A stretch of DNA of 54,224 nucleotides from JAYFRL01 sp034925905 (GTDB taxonomy: Bacteria; Bacillota; Clostridia; Lachnospirales; Anaerotignaceae), in the NCBI GenBank assembly GCA_034925905.1, contig JAYFRL010000015.1, positions 1 to 54,224 on the forward strand, given 5' to 3'. Position numbers and translations under genes: made by a program. This document shows positions 8,011-16,221 of the stretch, in pieces. The notes under the pieces were generated by a model. The model saw only the letters and a list, made by a program, of their open reading frames with translations. It ran no database searches and had not been told where the DNA came from. Each line of letters opens with the position of its first letter. The first letter of the stretch is position 1.

Positions 8011-9657
8011 ATGGAACTTTTAACCAATTATTTGCCACGCACCGAATTTAAAGATTATGAAGATTTTAAAAAGAACTTCAGCATTGTTATTCCGTCTTCT
8101 TTTGATTTTGCACATGACATAGTCGATGAGTGGGCTAAAATTGATCCTGATAAACTTGCACTTCTTTACTGTGATGACAAGGAAAACAAAATAAGGTTTA
8201 CTTTTGCGGACATATCTGAGCTTTCAAAGCGCGCGGCCTCTTATTTTTTAAGCCTTGGCATAAAAAGCGGGGACAGAGTTTTAACTCTTTTAAGAAGGCG
8301 TTGGGAATATTGGGTTTGTGCGGTTGCTTTGCACAGGATAGGCGCAGTTGTTGTTCCAGCTTCAATACAGCTTACGGAAAAGGATATTTTATACCGTATA
8401 AACAGCGCCGATGTAAAAATGATGCTTGCCATAGAAGACAGCTATGTTTTTGAACAAATAAAGCATTTGAAGGAAAAATGCCCGTCTTTGAACGAAACAA
8501 TATTAATAGGCGGGGGAAATGTCGACGGGTTTAGAAATTTCAATAAGGAGTTTATGTCATTTAATTTGTTTGAAGGGAAAGCAGACTTGACAAACGAAGA
8601 TGAAATGCTTATTTATTTTACATCAGGTACATCAGGTATGCCAAAAATGGCTATTCATGACCGCACTTATCCTTTGGGGCATATAGTAACGGCTAAATAT
8701 ATGCAGAGGGTTCAAAACGGAGGCTTGCATTTAACGCAAGCAGACAGCGGATGGGCAAAGTTTGGTTGGGGCAACATATATGGACAATGGATATGCGGAA
8801 GTGCCGTTCTTGCTTATGATCCGGAACGCTTCAGCACTGAAAACATAATGCATGCTATGCAGAAATATAAACCGACATCATTATGCATACCGCCGACAAT
8901 GTACCGTTTCCTTATGCACGAAGGCCTTAAAAGAGAGCACGTTGAATCTATCAAGTGGTATTCAACGGCAGGGGAACCTCTCTCCGGCAAGGTAAACGGT
9001 GAGTTTTATAATCTTACGGGGCATTATATCCATGAAGGCTTTGGCCAAAGTGAAGGCACTCCGATAACATGCAGCTTTGAATGGTTTGATGTAAGGCCGT
9101 CTTCAATGGGTAAACCGTCGCCGCTTTATGATATAGCTTTAATCCATCCTGATGGAACTCATTGCAAACCGGACGAAGAAGGGGAGGTTGTTATATATAC
9201 AAAAGACAAAAACCAGCTTGGGCTTTTAAAATGCTATGGCAGAGACGGGCTTGAGTTTAACCCTACTGACGAAAATGGAGTTTACCATACGGGAGACATA
9301 GCTTATGAGGACGAAGACGGATATTTCTGGTATGTAAGCAGAACGGACGATATGATAAAATGCTCTGGATACCGTATTGGACCTTTTGAAATAGAAAGCG
9401 TATTGAACATGCATCCTGCTGTAAAGGAAAGTGCTATTGTAGGCTATGCGGATGAGATAAGAGGTCAGGTTGTTTGCGCCGTAATAAAGCTTACGGACGA
9501 ATATAAAGGAAGTGATCAGCTTACAAAAGAGCTCCAGACCTTTGTTAAGGAAAATACAGCTCCATATAAATATCCGAGAATAATAAAATACGTTAATGAG
9601 CTTCCAAAGACAACATCAGGCAAGATAATAAGGAATGCCATTAGGAAGATAATATAA
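8011..9657 (+). CDS. Acyl-CoA synthetase, medium/branched-chain (MACS) type
   Basis: 548 aa, ANL-superfamily AMP-forming ligase that activates a carboxylate to its CoA thioester via an acyl-adenylate. Motifs: P-loop TSGTSGMPKM (about 219-228), WYSTAGEPL, GFGQSEGT, YHTGDIAYEDEDGYFWYVSRTDDMIKCSGYR split over the A7-A8 region, and the C-terminal catalytic Lys in PKTTSGKI. The motif set and length fit ACSM/MACS enzymes, which take medium-chain, branched-chain or aromatic acids, rather than acetyl-CoA synthetase (~650 aa). Start ATG 8011 is set by GGAGG at 7997. Expression is under a T-box, unusual for this family. If the specifier is Val, activation of isobutyrate towards valine is the simplest reading (inference). 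Confidence 0.85.
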   Translation: MELLTNYLPRTEFKDYEDFKKNFSIVIPSSFDFAHDIVDEWAKIDPDKLALLYCDDKENKIRFTFADISELSKRAASYFLSLGIKSGDRVLTLLRRRWEYWVCAVALHRIGAVVVPASIQLTEKDILYRINSADVKMMLAIEDSYVFEQIKHLKEKCPSLNETILIGGGNVDGFRNFNKEFMSFNLFEGKADLTNEDEMLIYFTSGTSGMPKMAIHDRTYPLGHIVTAKYMQRVQNGGLHLTQADSGWAKFGWGNIYGQWICGSAVLAYDPERFSTENIMHAMQKYKPTSLCIPPTMYRFLMHEGLKREHVESIKWYSTAGEPLSGKVNGEFYNLTGHYIHEGFGQSEGTPITCSFEWFDVRPSSMGKPSPLYDIALIHPDGTHCKPDEEGEVVIYTKDKNQLGLLKCYGRDGLEFNPTDENGVYHTGDIAYEDEDGYFWYVSRTDDMIKCSGYRIGPFEIESVLNMHPAVKESAIVGYADEIRGQVVCAVIKLTDEYKGSDQLTKELQTFVKENTAPYKYPRIIKYVNELPKTTSGKIIRNAIRKII

Positions 9658-9677
9658 TTGCAATGGAAATAAAAAAT

Positions 9678-9704
9678 GCTCCCGCTAGAGATAAAAGCGG
9701 GAGC
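9678..9704. terminator. Bidirectional terminator between convergent genes
   Basis: GCTCCCGCT (9678-9686) pairs with AGCGGGAGC (9696-9704). An A run precedes it, giving a T run for the minus-strand operon; the plus side is followed by a T-rich stretch. Confidence 0.85.
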
Positions 9705-9713
9705 GACATTTAT

Positions 9714-11051
9714 TTAATTTATTTTGTTTGAACGTCTCCAAATGTTCATTTTTTCGGCTTCTTTTATAAGCTCATCCCTGAAATCAGGGTGTGCTATTGA
9801 TATTATAGCCTCAGCTCTTTCCCAAGTTGCCTTTGCTTTTAAGTTTACGGCGCCATACTCGGTTACCACGTAATGAGTCATTGATCTTGGCGTTGTAACT
9901 ATTGTGCAGGGTTCAAAGGCAGATGTTATATTGCTTGCGAGGGAACCGTCTTTATTTTTTCGTGTTGAGTTGAGGCAAAGGAAGCCTTTGCCGCCTTTTG
10001 AATGATAGGCGGAATATATAAAATCAATTTGGCCGCCTGTTGTTGAGATATGCTTGCTGCCAAATGATTCACTCGACACCTGGCCATAAAGGTCTACCGC
10101 CAAACAGCCGCATATAGCGCAAAGCCTGTCATTTTGAATAGCCATTGCAGGGTTGTTTGAAGCCGATATCGGTTGAATTTCAAAGGCTGGGTTTCTATCC
10201 ATCAAATCATACAGTTCTTTTGAACCCAAAGCAAATCCGTAAATGGTTTTGCCATTATTGATTAATTTTCTCTTGTTTGTGAGCTTTCCTGCTTTTTGCA
10301 GGTAAAGATAAGCATCGCAGAGCATTTCGGTATGCCCGCCTATGTCTTTAAGATCGGATTCTGCAACGAGCTCTCCTATCTTATTTGGCAGGCCGCCTAT
10401 TCCAAGCTGGAGAACCGCTCCGTCTTCAAGCTCGTTTAAAACATAGCTGGCGATAAGTTCATCTTCTTTTGTAGACGCAGCTTTTGGCACGGTATACAGT
10501 GGTTGATTATATCCGTTAACAACATAATCAACTTCTGAGATATGCACCATTGTTTTTGGACCATAGCAATAGGGCATATTCTCATTTACTTCAATAATAA
10601 CTTTTTTTGCGAAGCTGCGGAAATCTGCCGACGCACCCGCTGTGACGCCAAGGTTAAAATAACCGTTTTTGTCCATAGGGGTTGCCGACAGGAACACTGT
10701 ATCCATGCCAATTAGAGTGTAATAGGATGATAACTCGTGGAAGAGCATTGGCAGATGATAATAGGCTTTGCCTTGAGAGCTTAGGCGTCTGCCTAACGAT
10801 GTGAAGGCGTTGTCTGCATATGTAAAATGTTCGCCTTCGGGGTCTACCGCTATACACTGGGGTTCTCCTAACAGGAGACTGCTGTATAGCACGATGTCTT
10901 TAAGTTCGTCCTTTCTTCTTGAAAGAGCGGCTTCAAGAGCCGGAGTGAAACTTGCAATTTCACCGACAGCAACTTTGTCACCGGATTTAATGAATTTTAC
11001 GGCTTCGTCTGGAGTAACAAGCTTTTTCTTTAGGTCCTCTTGTAGGTCCAA
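9714..11051 (-). CDS. Acetyl-CoA hydrolase/transferase family CoA-transferase, copy 1
   Basis: 445 aa from a TTG start at 11051, chosen because GGGAGGG lies 6 nt upstream and because the start then aligns with the paralogue next to it (DLQEDLKKKLVTPDEA against DFSKEFEKKLVSPDTA). The family swaps CoA between an acyl-CoA and a free acid such as acetate, butyrate or 4-hydroxybutyrate. Seen: glycine motif GIGGLPNKIGE at 217-227, catalytic Glu242 in GGHTEM, and TTGGQIDF in the C-terminal domain. Second gene of a two-gene minus-strand operon, 17 nt behind copy 2, ending at a terminator shared with the acyl-CoA synthetase gene. Substrate cannot be read from sequence. Confidence 0.88.
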   Translation of the reverse strand: MDLQEDLKKKLVTPDEAVKFIKSGDKVAVGEIASFTPALEAALSRRKDELKDIVLYSSLLLGEPQCIAVDPEGEHFTYADNAFTSLGRRLSSQGKAYYHLPMLFHELSSYYTLIGMDTVFLSATPMDKNGYFNLGVTAGASADFRSFAKKVIIEVNENMPYCYGPKTMVHISEVDYVVNGYNQPLYTVPKAASTKEDELIASYVLNELEDGAVLQLGIGGLPNKIGELVAESDLKDIGGHTEMLCDAYLYLQKAGKLTNKRKLINNGKTIYGFALGSKELYDLMDRNPAFEIQPISASNNPAMAIQNDRLCAICGCLAVDLYGQVSSESFGSKHISTTGGQIDFIYSAYHSKGGKGFLCLNSTRKNKDGSLASNITSAFEPCTIVTTPRSMTHYVVTEYGAVNLKAKATWERAEAIISIAHPDFRDELIKEAEKMNIWRRSNKIN

Positions 11052-11068
11052 GATAATCCCTCCCAAAA

Positions 11069-12403
11069 TTAAATTTTGTTTGTTTTTCTCCAAATATTCA
11101 TTTTTTCTGCTTCTTTTATCAGCCCGTCCCTGAAATCAGGATGGGCTATTGATATTACTGCTTCCGCTCTTTCCCAGGTTGTTTTCCCTTTTAAGTTCAC
11201 GGCGCCATATTCCGTGACTAAATAATAAGATATCGATCTAGGGAGAGTTACTGTTGTATAAGGTGCAAATGTAGGCACGATATTGCTAACAAGCCTTCCG
11301 TCTTTTCCTTTTTTTACAGAGTTGGTGCAGACGAAGCCTTTGCCGCCTTTTGAATGATATGAAGCATATATAAAATCGAGCTGTCCTCCCGTTGTGGATA
11401 TCTGTTTTGCTCCGTACGATTCGCTTGAGACTTGGCCATAAAGGTCTATGTTTACACAGCCGCATATTGAACAAACCTTATCATTTTGAGAAATTATGAG
11501 AGGATTATTTACATATTCTACGGGGTATATTAAAACATCCTCATTATGATCAAGCCAATCGTAAAGCTTTTTGCTTCCCAAGGCAAAGGTATATATGCTT
11601 TTACCTTTGTGCAGTGTTTTTTTGGAATTTGTTATTTTTCCCGCTTCACAGAGATTCATGAAAGAATCACACATCATCTCTGTGTGAATCCCCAAATCCT
11701 TCAAATCTGAACGGGCAATAAGCTCCCCGACGTAATTGGGTATTTTGCCTATGCCAAGCTGGATTACCATGCCGTCTTCCATAAGATTTACAATATGGTT
11801 TGCGATAAGCTTATCTTCTTCTTCCACGGTGACTTTGTCAAGAGCAAGCAAAGGTTGGTTGTTGCCTTTTATTATGTAGTCAATGTCGGAGATATGGATA
11901 AGGGGAGATTTCCCATAGCAATAAGGCAAGGTTTCGTTTATTTCAACCACGAGTTTTTTTGTAAGCGAACGGACAACAGAAGTATTTCCGCCTGTTGGAC
12001 CGAAATTAAAATACCCGTTTTCATCCATAGGTGTAACTGGAACACAAGCAACATTAAAATCAAGAGCTCTGTAATAAGAAGTTATTTCATGATACAGCAT
12101 AGGAAGATGATAATAACTTTTGCCTTCCTGGCTGTATTTTCTTCCCAGTGTGCTGAAGCATATGTCTGCGACAGTAAAATGCTCGCCGTTAGGGTCAAGC
12201 TTAAACATTTCAAAGTCTATAAAGTCATCGTCACAATATATGACAATATCTTTAAGTTCTTTGTAGCGTCTTGCAAGAGCCGCTTCAAACACAGGGGTTA
12301 CGGTTGCGATTTCTCCTATCATTATTCTATCGCCGCTTTTAACAAGCTTGGCGGCAGTGTCTGGGCTGACAAGTTTCTTTTCAAATTCTTTAGAGAAATC
12401 CAA
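11069..12403 (-). CDS. Acetyl-CoA hydrolase/transferase family CoA-transferase, copy 2
   Basis: 444 aa, also with a TTG start (12403) behind GGAGGTG. It aligns with copy 1 without gaps over at least the first 250 residues and keeps the catalytic Glu242 in GIHTEM and TTGGQLDF. It differs at the glycine motif, GIGKIPNYVGE instead of GIGGLPNKIGE, so the two copies have probably diverged in substrate or form a hetero-oligomer (inference). First gene of the operon with a good promoter. Both copies end in a near-identical tail (FRD.LIKEAEKMNIWR), a mark of tandem duplication. Confidence 0.88.
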   Translation of the reverse strand: MDFSKEFEKKLVSPDTAAKLVKSGDRIMIGEIATVTPVFEAALARRYKELKDIVIYCDDDFIDFEMFKLDPNGEHFTVADICFSTLGRKYSQEGKSYYHLPMLYHEITSYYRALDFNVACVPVTPMDENGYFNFGPTGGNTSVVRSLTKKLVVEINETLPYCYGKSPLIHISDIDYIIKGNNQPLLALDKVTVEEEDKLIANHIVNLMEDGMVIQLGIGKIPNYVGELIARSDLKDLGIHTEMMCDSFMNLCEAGKITNSKKTLHKGKSIYTFALGSKKLYDWLDHNEDVLIYPVEYVNNPLIISQNDKVCSICGCVNIDLYGQVSSESYGAKQISTTGGQLDFIYASYHSKGGKGFVCTNSVKKGKDGRLVSNIVPTFAPYTTVTLPRSISYYLVTEYGAVNLKGKTTWERAEAVISIAHPDFRDGLIKEAEKMNIWRKTNKI

Positions 12404-12452
12404 ATATTACACCTCCAGCAAATCTAGTTAAATTACAATGCATACATATTTT

Positions 12453-12481
12453 TTATAACATATTGCTATATTACACGTCAA
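12453..12481 (-). promoter_or_regulatory. Promoter of the CoA-transferase operon
   Basis: TTGACG (12481-12476), 17 bp, TTATAA (12458-12453) on the minus strand, about 50 nt before the TTG start at 12403. It is back to back with the mgtE promoter 60 bp away. Confidence 0.72.
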
Positions 12482-12541
12482 TGTTTTTTGGAAATAAAAA
12501 CCGATTAATAAGAGAACATAAAAAATTTATATTATATTAGG

Positions 12542-12570
12542 TTGACGTTATTTTTAAAAAAGCTTATACT
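12542..12570 (+). promoter_or_regulatory. Promoter of the mgtE operon
   Basis: TTGACG (12542-12547), 17 bp, TATACT (12565-12570). It leaves a leader of about 280 nt before the first mgtE start at 12859. I see no M-box core sequence in that leader; it holds a 43-codon ORF and AT-rich sequence. Confidence 0.78.
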
Positions 12571-12609
12571 TAATGTAACAAAAATTTTCTTACGCGGAGG
12601 TGAGCTTTT

Positions 12610-12741
12610 ATGGATGGAAGCGGCAGTAGCTGTACCGAAGAAATCCCTTTATGTAATTATATCTGCACAACAAAAAATAGATATAATGGTGAAAAAAAAG
12701 CTTGCATTCGCTCCTTTCTTGCAATTTCCCCACTTAAATAA
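12610..12741 (+). CDS. Candidate 43-aa leader ORF upstream of mgtE
   Basis: ATG 12610 lies 7 nt after a strong GGAGGTG ribosome binding site; the frame runs MDGSGSSCTEEIPLCNY... to TAA at 12739-12741. It has four Cys and no membrane segment. A second ATG four bases later (12614, other frame) could be read from the same site into an ORF running to 12871 that overlaps mgtE. Position in a long leader between promoter and magnesium transporter suggests a regulatory leader ORF; product recognition is nil, so only the start signal and open frame support it. Confidence 0.35.
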   Translation: MDGSGSSCTEEIPLCNYICTTKNRYNGEKKACIRSFLAISPLK

Positions 12742-12858
12742 GCTTATTCTTCCATTTATATTATTTTTTGGTATGCCTGTAATTATTTTTTCCAGGTCTT
12801 ATTTTTGTGCAAACATGTTTTTTAGATGTGAATTTGGCAGAGAAAGAGGCGATATCAT

Positions 12859-14205
12859 ATGGAAGAATTAAACATCTTTGAAAAATATCTCGCGCTTCTT
12901 GAAAACGGAAAATATCTTTTGCTTAAAGAAGAGCTGAATGAAGACAATCCTGCTAATGTTGCAGAGTTTTTTGAAGAATTGGATCTTTCAAAGCAGCTTT
13001 TTGTTTTCAGGTTTTTGACGAAAGATATGGCTGCGGAAGTTTTCTCTTATATGGACGGCGATACACAGGAAAACATAGTAAAATCCATTACAGACAGCGA
13101 GATTAGGAATATTTTGGCCGAGATGTTCCTTGACGATACGGTTGACTTTTTAAGTGAAATGCCAGCAGATCTCGTTACTAAAGTTTTAAAAAACACAGAT
13201 GAAACCAAAAGAAAGCTTATAAACCAGTTTCTAAATTACCCGGAAGACAGCGCCGGAAGCCTTATGACCATAGAGTTTGTTCAGTTTTATATGGACATGA
13301 CCGTTAAAGCGGCTATGGAGCAGCTTAAGGTTACGGGTATAGACAAAGAAACGATATATAACTGTTATGTTGTCAATGAAAAAAGGATGCTTATAGGCGT
13401 TTTGCCTCTCCGTGAGCTTTTGTTTGCAAGCGGAGATACCCTTGTTAAAGAGCTTATGGAAGACAGGGTTATTAAAGTTACAACTCTTGACGACCAGGAA
13501 ATTGTTGCAGATATATTCAAGAAATATAACTTTATAGCCCTTCCGGTTGTGGACGGAGACGAAAGGCTTGTGGGCATAATAACCGTTGACGATATTGTGG
13601 ACGTTATAGAAGAAGAGAATACGGAAGACTTCGAGAAAATGGCTGCCCTTATTCCTGCGGAGGAAGAATACCTTAAAGCCGGCGTTTTTTCTCTTGCGAA
13701 AAACAGGATAATATGGCTTTTGGTTCTTATGATTTCAGGGACAATTTCAAGCCTGATAATTTCAAACTATGAAAGCCTGATATCTTCTGTTGTTATGTTG
13801 GCGGCTTTTATGCCAATACTCATGGACACAGGTGGAAATGCTGGTTCCCAGGCGTCAACGCTTATAATAAGAGGTATGGCACTTTCGGAAATAGAAGAAA
13901 AAGACATATTAAAAGTAATCTGGAAAGAAATACGCGTTGGACTTTTGACGGGCTTGTCGCTTGCTGTTGTAAATTTTATAAGGCTTGCTCTTTTTGAATC
14001 GGCTTCGGTTAGAATAAACTTAACTGTTTCTTTAAGTCTTATAGCGGTTGTTGTGCTTGCAAAGGTTGTGGGTTCAATACTTCCCATGGTTGCGAAAAAA
14101 ATGAAGCTTGACCCGGCTATGATGGCCGGCCCGCTTATGACAACTGTTGTAGACGCGATGTCGCTTATTATATACTTTAAAATCGCTCAGATTTTAATTT
14201 TATAG
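12859..14205 (+). CDS. mgtE: Magnesium transporter MgtE, copy 1
   Basis: 448 aa inner-membrane Mg2+ channel with all three MgtE parts. The N domain (about 1-130) contains the family sequence NYPEDSAGSLMT at its end. Two CBS domains (about 135-255, with VVDGDERLVGIITVDDIVDV) sense cytoplasmic Mg2+. The C-terminal five-helix pore (from about 285) carries PILMDTGGNAGSQ and DPAMMAGPLMTT. Start ATG 12859 follows AGAAAGAGG. It is followed 15 nt later by a paralogue of nearly the same length, and a CNNM-type transporter lies downstream on the other strand, making this a magnesium transport cluster. Confidence 0.95.
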   Translation: MEELNIFEKYLALLENGKYLLLKEELNEDNPANVAEFFEELDLSKQLFVFRFLTKDMAAEVFSYMDGDTQENIVKSITDSEIRNILAEMFLDDTVDFLSEMPADLVTKVLKNTDETKRKLINQFLNYPEDSAGSLMTIEFVQFYMDMTVKAAMEQLKVTGIDKETIYNCYVVNEKRMLIGVLPLRELLFASGDTLVKELMEDRVIKVTTLDDQEIVADIFKKYNFIALPVVDGDERLVGIITVDDIVDVIEEENTEDFEKMAALIPAEEEYLKAGVFSLAKNRIIWLLVLMISGTISSLIISNYESLISSVVMLAAFMPILMDTGGNAGSQASTLIIRGMALSEIEEKDILKVIWKEIRVGLLTGLSLAVVNFIRLALFESASVRINLTVSLSLIAVVVLAKVVGSILPMVAKKMKLDPAMMAGPLMTTVVDAMSLIIYFKIAQILIL

Positions 14206-14220
14206 GAAGGAGGATCTTAT

Positions 14221-15573
14221 ATGGAAGAGTTAAATACTTTGTTTGAAAACTATGAGACCCTCTTAAGCGAAGGAAAATATTGGGCTCTTAAATCAGCTCT
14301 TGGTGAAGACAATGCAGCGAATATAGCGGAATTCATAGAAGAGCTTGAGCCTACAAAGATGCTTTTTGTTTTCAGGCTTTTAACAAAAGATATGGCTGCA
14401 GAGGTTTTTTCATTCATGGATTCGGTTTCCAGGGAGCATGTAATAACATCCATAACGGATAATGAAATAAGAAGCATAGTGGAGCAGATGTTTATAGACG
14501 ACGCTGTTGATTTTCTTGGAGAATTACCTGCAAACCTTGTTACAAAGGTGCTTAAAAATACGGATGAAAAGAAACGTAAGCTTATAAACCAGTTTTTGAA
14601 CTATCCCGAAGACAGTGCCGGAAGCATTATGACGATAGAGTTTGTTCAGTTTCATGAGGACATGAATGTTAAAGCGGCTATGGAACAGATAGTTAAAACA
14701 GGAGTCAACAAAGAAACAGTATATACCTGTTATGTTGTAAACGAAAAAAGGATGCTTATTGGTGTGCTCCCTTTGCGCGCTCTTATTATTTCCGATGACC
14801 ACAAGCTTGTAAGTGAGCTTATGGAAGACCATGTAATAAGCGTTAAAACGCTTGACGATCAGGAAATGGTTGCTGATATATTTAAGAAATACAGTCTTAT
14901 AGCCCTGCCTGTTGTTGATAACGAAGGAAGACTTGTGGGTATAATAACCGTTGATGATATCGTAGACGTTATCGAAGAAGAAAATACTGAAGATTTTGAA
15001 AAAATGGCTGCTCTTATACCGGCTGAGGATGAGTATATGAAAACCAGCGTTGTCGTGCTTGCCAGAAACAGGATTGTATGGCTTTTGATCCTCATGATTT
15101 CAGGGACGCTTTCAAGTGCAATAATTTTAAGGTATAATACGATGCTTTCTTCTTTGACCATGATAGCTTCTTTTATTCCTATACTTATGAATACCGGCGG
15201 GAATGCAGGTTCTCAAACATCCACGCTTATAATAAGAGGTATGGCTCTTGGAGAAATATCTACGAAGGACATATTTAAGGTTATATGGAAAGAAATAAGG
15301 ATAGGTGTTATTGCCGGAGCTGCTCTTTCCGCAGTTAATTTTCTAAGGCTTGCATTGTTTGGGGATACGGACATCAAGGTTAATTTTGCCGTTTCATTAA
15401 GCTTGTTTTTTACCGTTGTGATTTCAAAAGCAATAGGGGCTATGCTTCCTATAATTGCAAAAAAAATGAGGTTTGACCCTGCGGTTATGGCTGCGCCTAT
15501 AATAACGACGATAGTTGATGCCGTTTCGCTTATGATATTTTTTAATTTCACTAATTTCTTTGTGTTTAAATAA
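14221..15573 (+). CDS. mgtE: Magnesium transporter MgtE, copy 2
   Basis: 450 aa, collinear with copy 1 across N domain, CBS pair and pore, with long identical blocks (for example GIITVDDIVDVIEEENTEDF around residues 240-260). The pore motif is PILMNTGGNAGSQ; copy 1 has Asp where this copy has Asn just before the TGGNAG motif. Good AGGAAGGAGG site upstream. The two copies are separated by 15 nt and must be cotranscribed. MgtE works as a homodimer, so the pair could form heterodimers or be tuned to different Mg2+ levels (inference). Confidence 0.94.
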   Translation: MEELNTLFENYETLLSEGKYWALKSALGEDNAANIAEFIEELEPTKMLFVFRLLTKDMAAEVFSFMDSVSREHVITSITDNEIRSIVEQMFIDDAVDFLGELPANLVTKVLKNTDEKKRKLINQFLNYPEDSAGSIMTIEFVQFHEDMNVKAAMEQIVKTGVNKETVYTCYVVNEKRMLIGVLPLRALIISDDHKLVSELMEDHVISVKTLDDQEMVADIFKKYSLIALPVVDNEGRLVGIITVDDIVDVIEEENTEDFEKMAALIPAEDEYMKTSVVVLARNRIVWLLILMISGTLSSAIILRYNTMLSSLTMIASFIPILMNTGGNAGSQTSTLIIRGMALGEISTKDIFKVIWKEIRIGVIAGAALSAVNFLRLALFGDTDIKVNFAVSLSLFFTVVISKAIGAMLPIIAKKMRFDPAVMAAPIITTIVDAVSLMIFFNFTNFFVFK

Positions 15574-15660
15574 GGATTTAATGTAAACATTAATTTGCCT
15601 AGACAGCTTTTGCTAATAATCATTCACGATGGGTTAACATAACACGAGAGGCATTGATAA

Positions 15661-15693
15661 ATGAATTTAGAAAACAGGTTTGTATGGTATTAA
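15661..15693 (+). other. Possible 10-codon ORF before the lipoprotein gene
   Basis: ATG 15661 follows GAGAGG by 9 nt and reads MNLENRFVWY then TAA. It could be a short leader ORF for the lipoprotein gene that starts at 15710. Evidence is only the start signal and placement. Confidence 0.15.
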
Positions 15694-15709
15694 TGGAAGG
15701 AATAGGCCA

Positions 15710-16171
15710 ATGAAAATAAAAAAGAGTGTCACCTTGATCTTTCTTGCTGTTTTTGGAATGCTTGCTTTAAGCGGCTGCCAAAAAAATGAAAAAGCAGAGC
15801 TTGAAACAGGCAGCAAAAAGATAGGGTATATCCGTAATTTTGACTCCGAAAACAAGAGCTTTAAATTTGATGAGATTGAATGGATAACATTAGAGGATAC
15901 GGAAAAAATTAAAGAGCTTAATATCAATCCTGATAGGGATATGCCAAACGGTTTTTATATAAACAATGCTGAACCGGATACGGAAAACTACAAAGTGACC
16001 GATAAAACAGAATATCAAATTATTGACTGGGATAATTCCGGGGAAGCCGCGGCTGTAGACTTAAATGGATTTACAGACCACTTAAACGGGTATACGGATT
16101 ATACCCCTCTGTTTTGGATTGATATTGATGATAATACGGCGCTTAGCATAACGGAGCAATATGTGCCATGA
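15710..16171 (+). CDS. Small lipoprotein of unknown function
   Basis: 153 aa. A basic MKIKK start, hydrophobic segment and lipobox LSGC (Cys23) mark a lipoprotein anchored on the outer face of the membrane. The mature part is acidic and rich in Asp, Asn, Glu and Tyr, without a recognised domain. Start ATG 15710 was chosen over an upstream start at 15680 because GGAAGG lies just before it and the signal peptide starts there. It lies between mgtE copy 2 and the convergent CNNM gene and shares their terminator; a link to metal transport is only positional. Confidence 0.7.
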   Translation: MKIKKSVTLIFLAVFGMLALSGCQKNEKAELETGSKKIGYIRNFDSENKSFKFDEIEWITLEDTEKIKELNINPDRDMPNGFYINNAEPDTENYKVTDKTEYQIIDWDNSGEAAAVDLNGFTDHLNGYTDYTPLFWIDIDDNTALSITEQYVP

Positions 16172-16190
16172 TGAATAAGGTTTATTAAAT

Positions 16191-16219
16191 AAAAAAGGAA
16201 GGCTTAGCCTTCCTTTTTT
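16191..16219. terminator. Bidirectional terminator
   Basis: Perfect 13-bp inverted repeat AAAAAAGGAAGGC (16191-16203) and GCCTTCCTTTTTT (16207-16219) with a 3-nt loop. It ends the lipoprotein transcript and the CNNM transcript on the other strand. Confidence 0.93.
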
Positions 16220-16221
16220 AT

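Noticed and set aside
11795..12427. 210-aa open frame opposite the second CoA-transferase gene
   Set aside because: Antisense shadow of a well-supported gene; no ribosome binding site and no family features.
12571..12858. M-box (Mg2+) riboswitch before mgtE
   Set aside because: GGTGAG and a weakly similar block occur near 12598, but the conserved GTC..GAC hairpin and 3' closing sequences of the M-box are missing.
12614..12871. Frame-2 ORF overlapping the mgtE start
   Set aside because: Its ATG is 11 nt from the ribosome binding site, worse than ATG 12610, and the hydrophobic C-terminal stretch comes from AT-rich non-coding sequence. Kept only as an alternative in the leader note.
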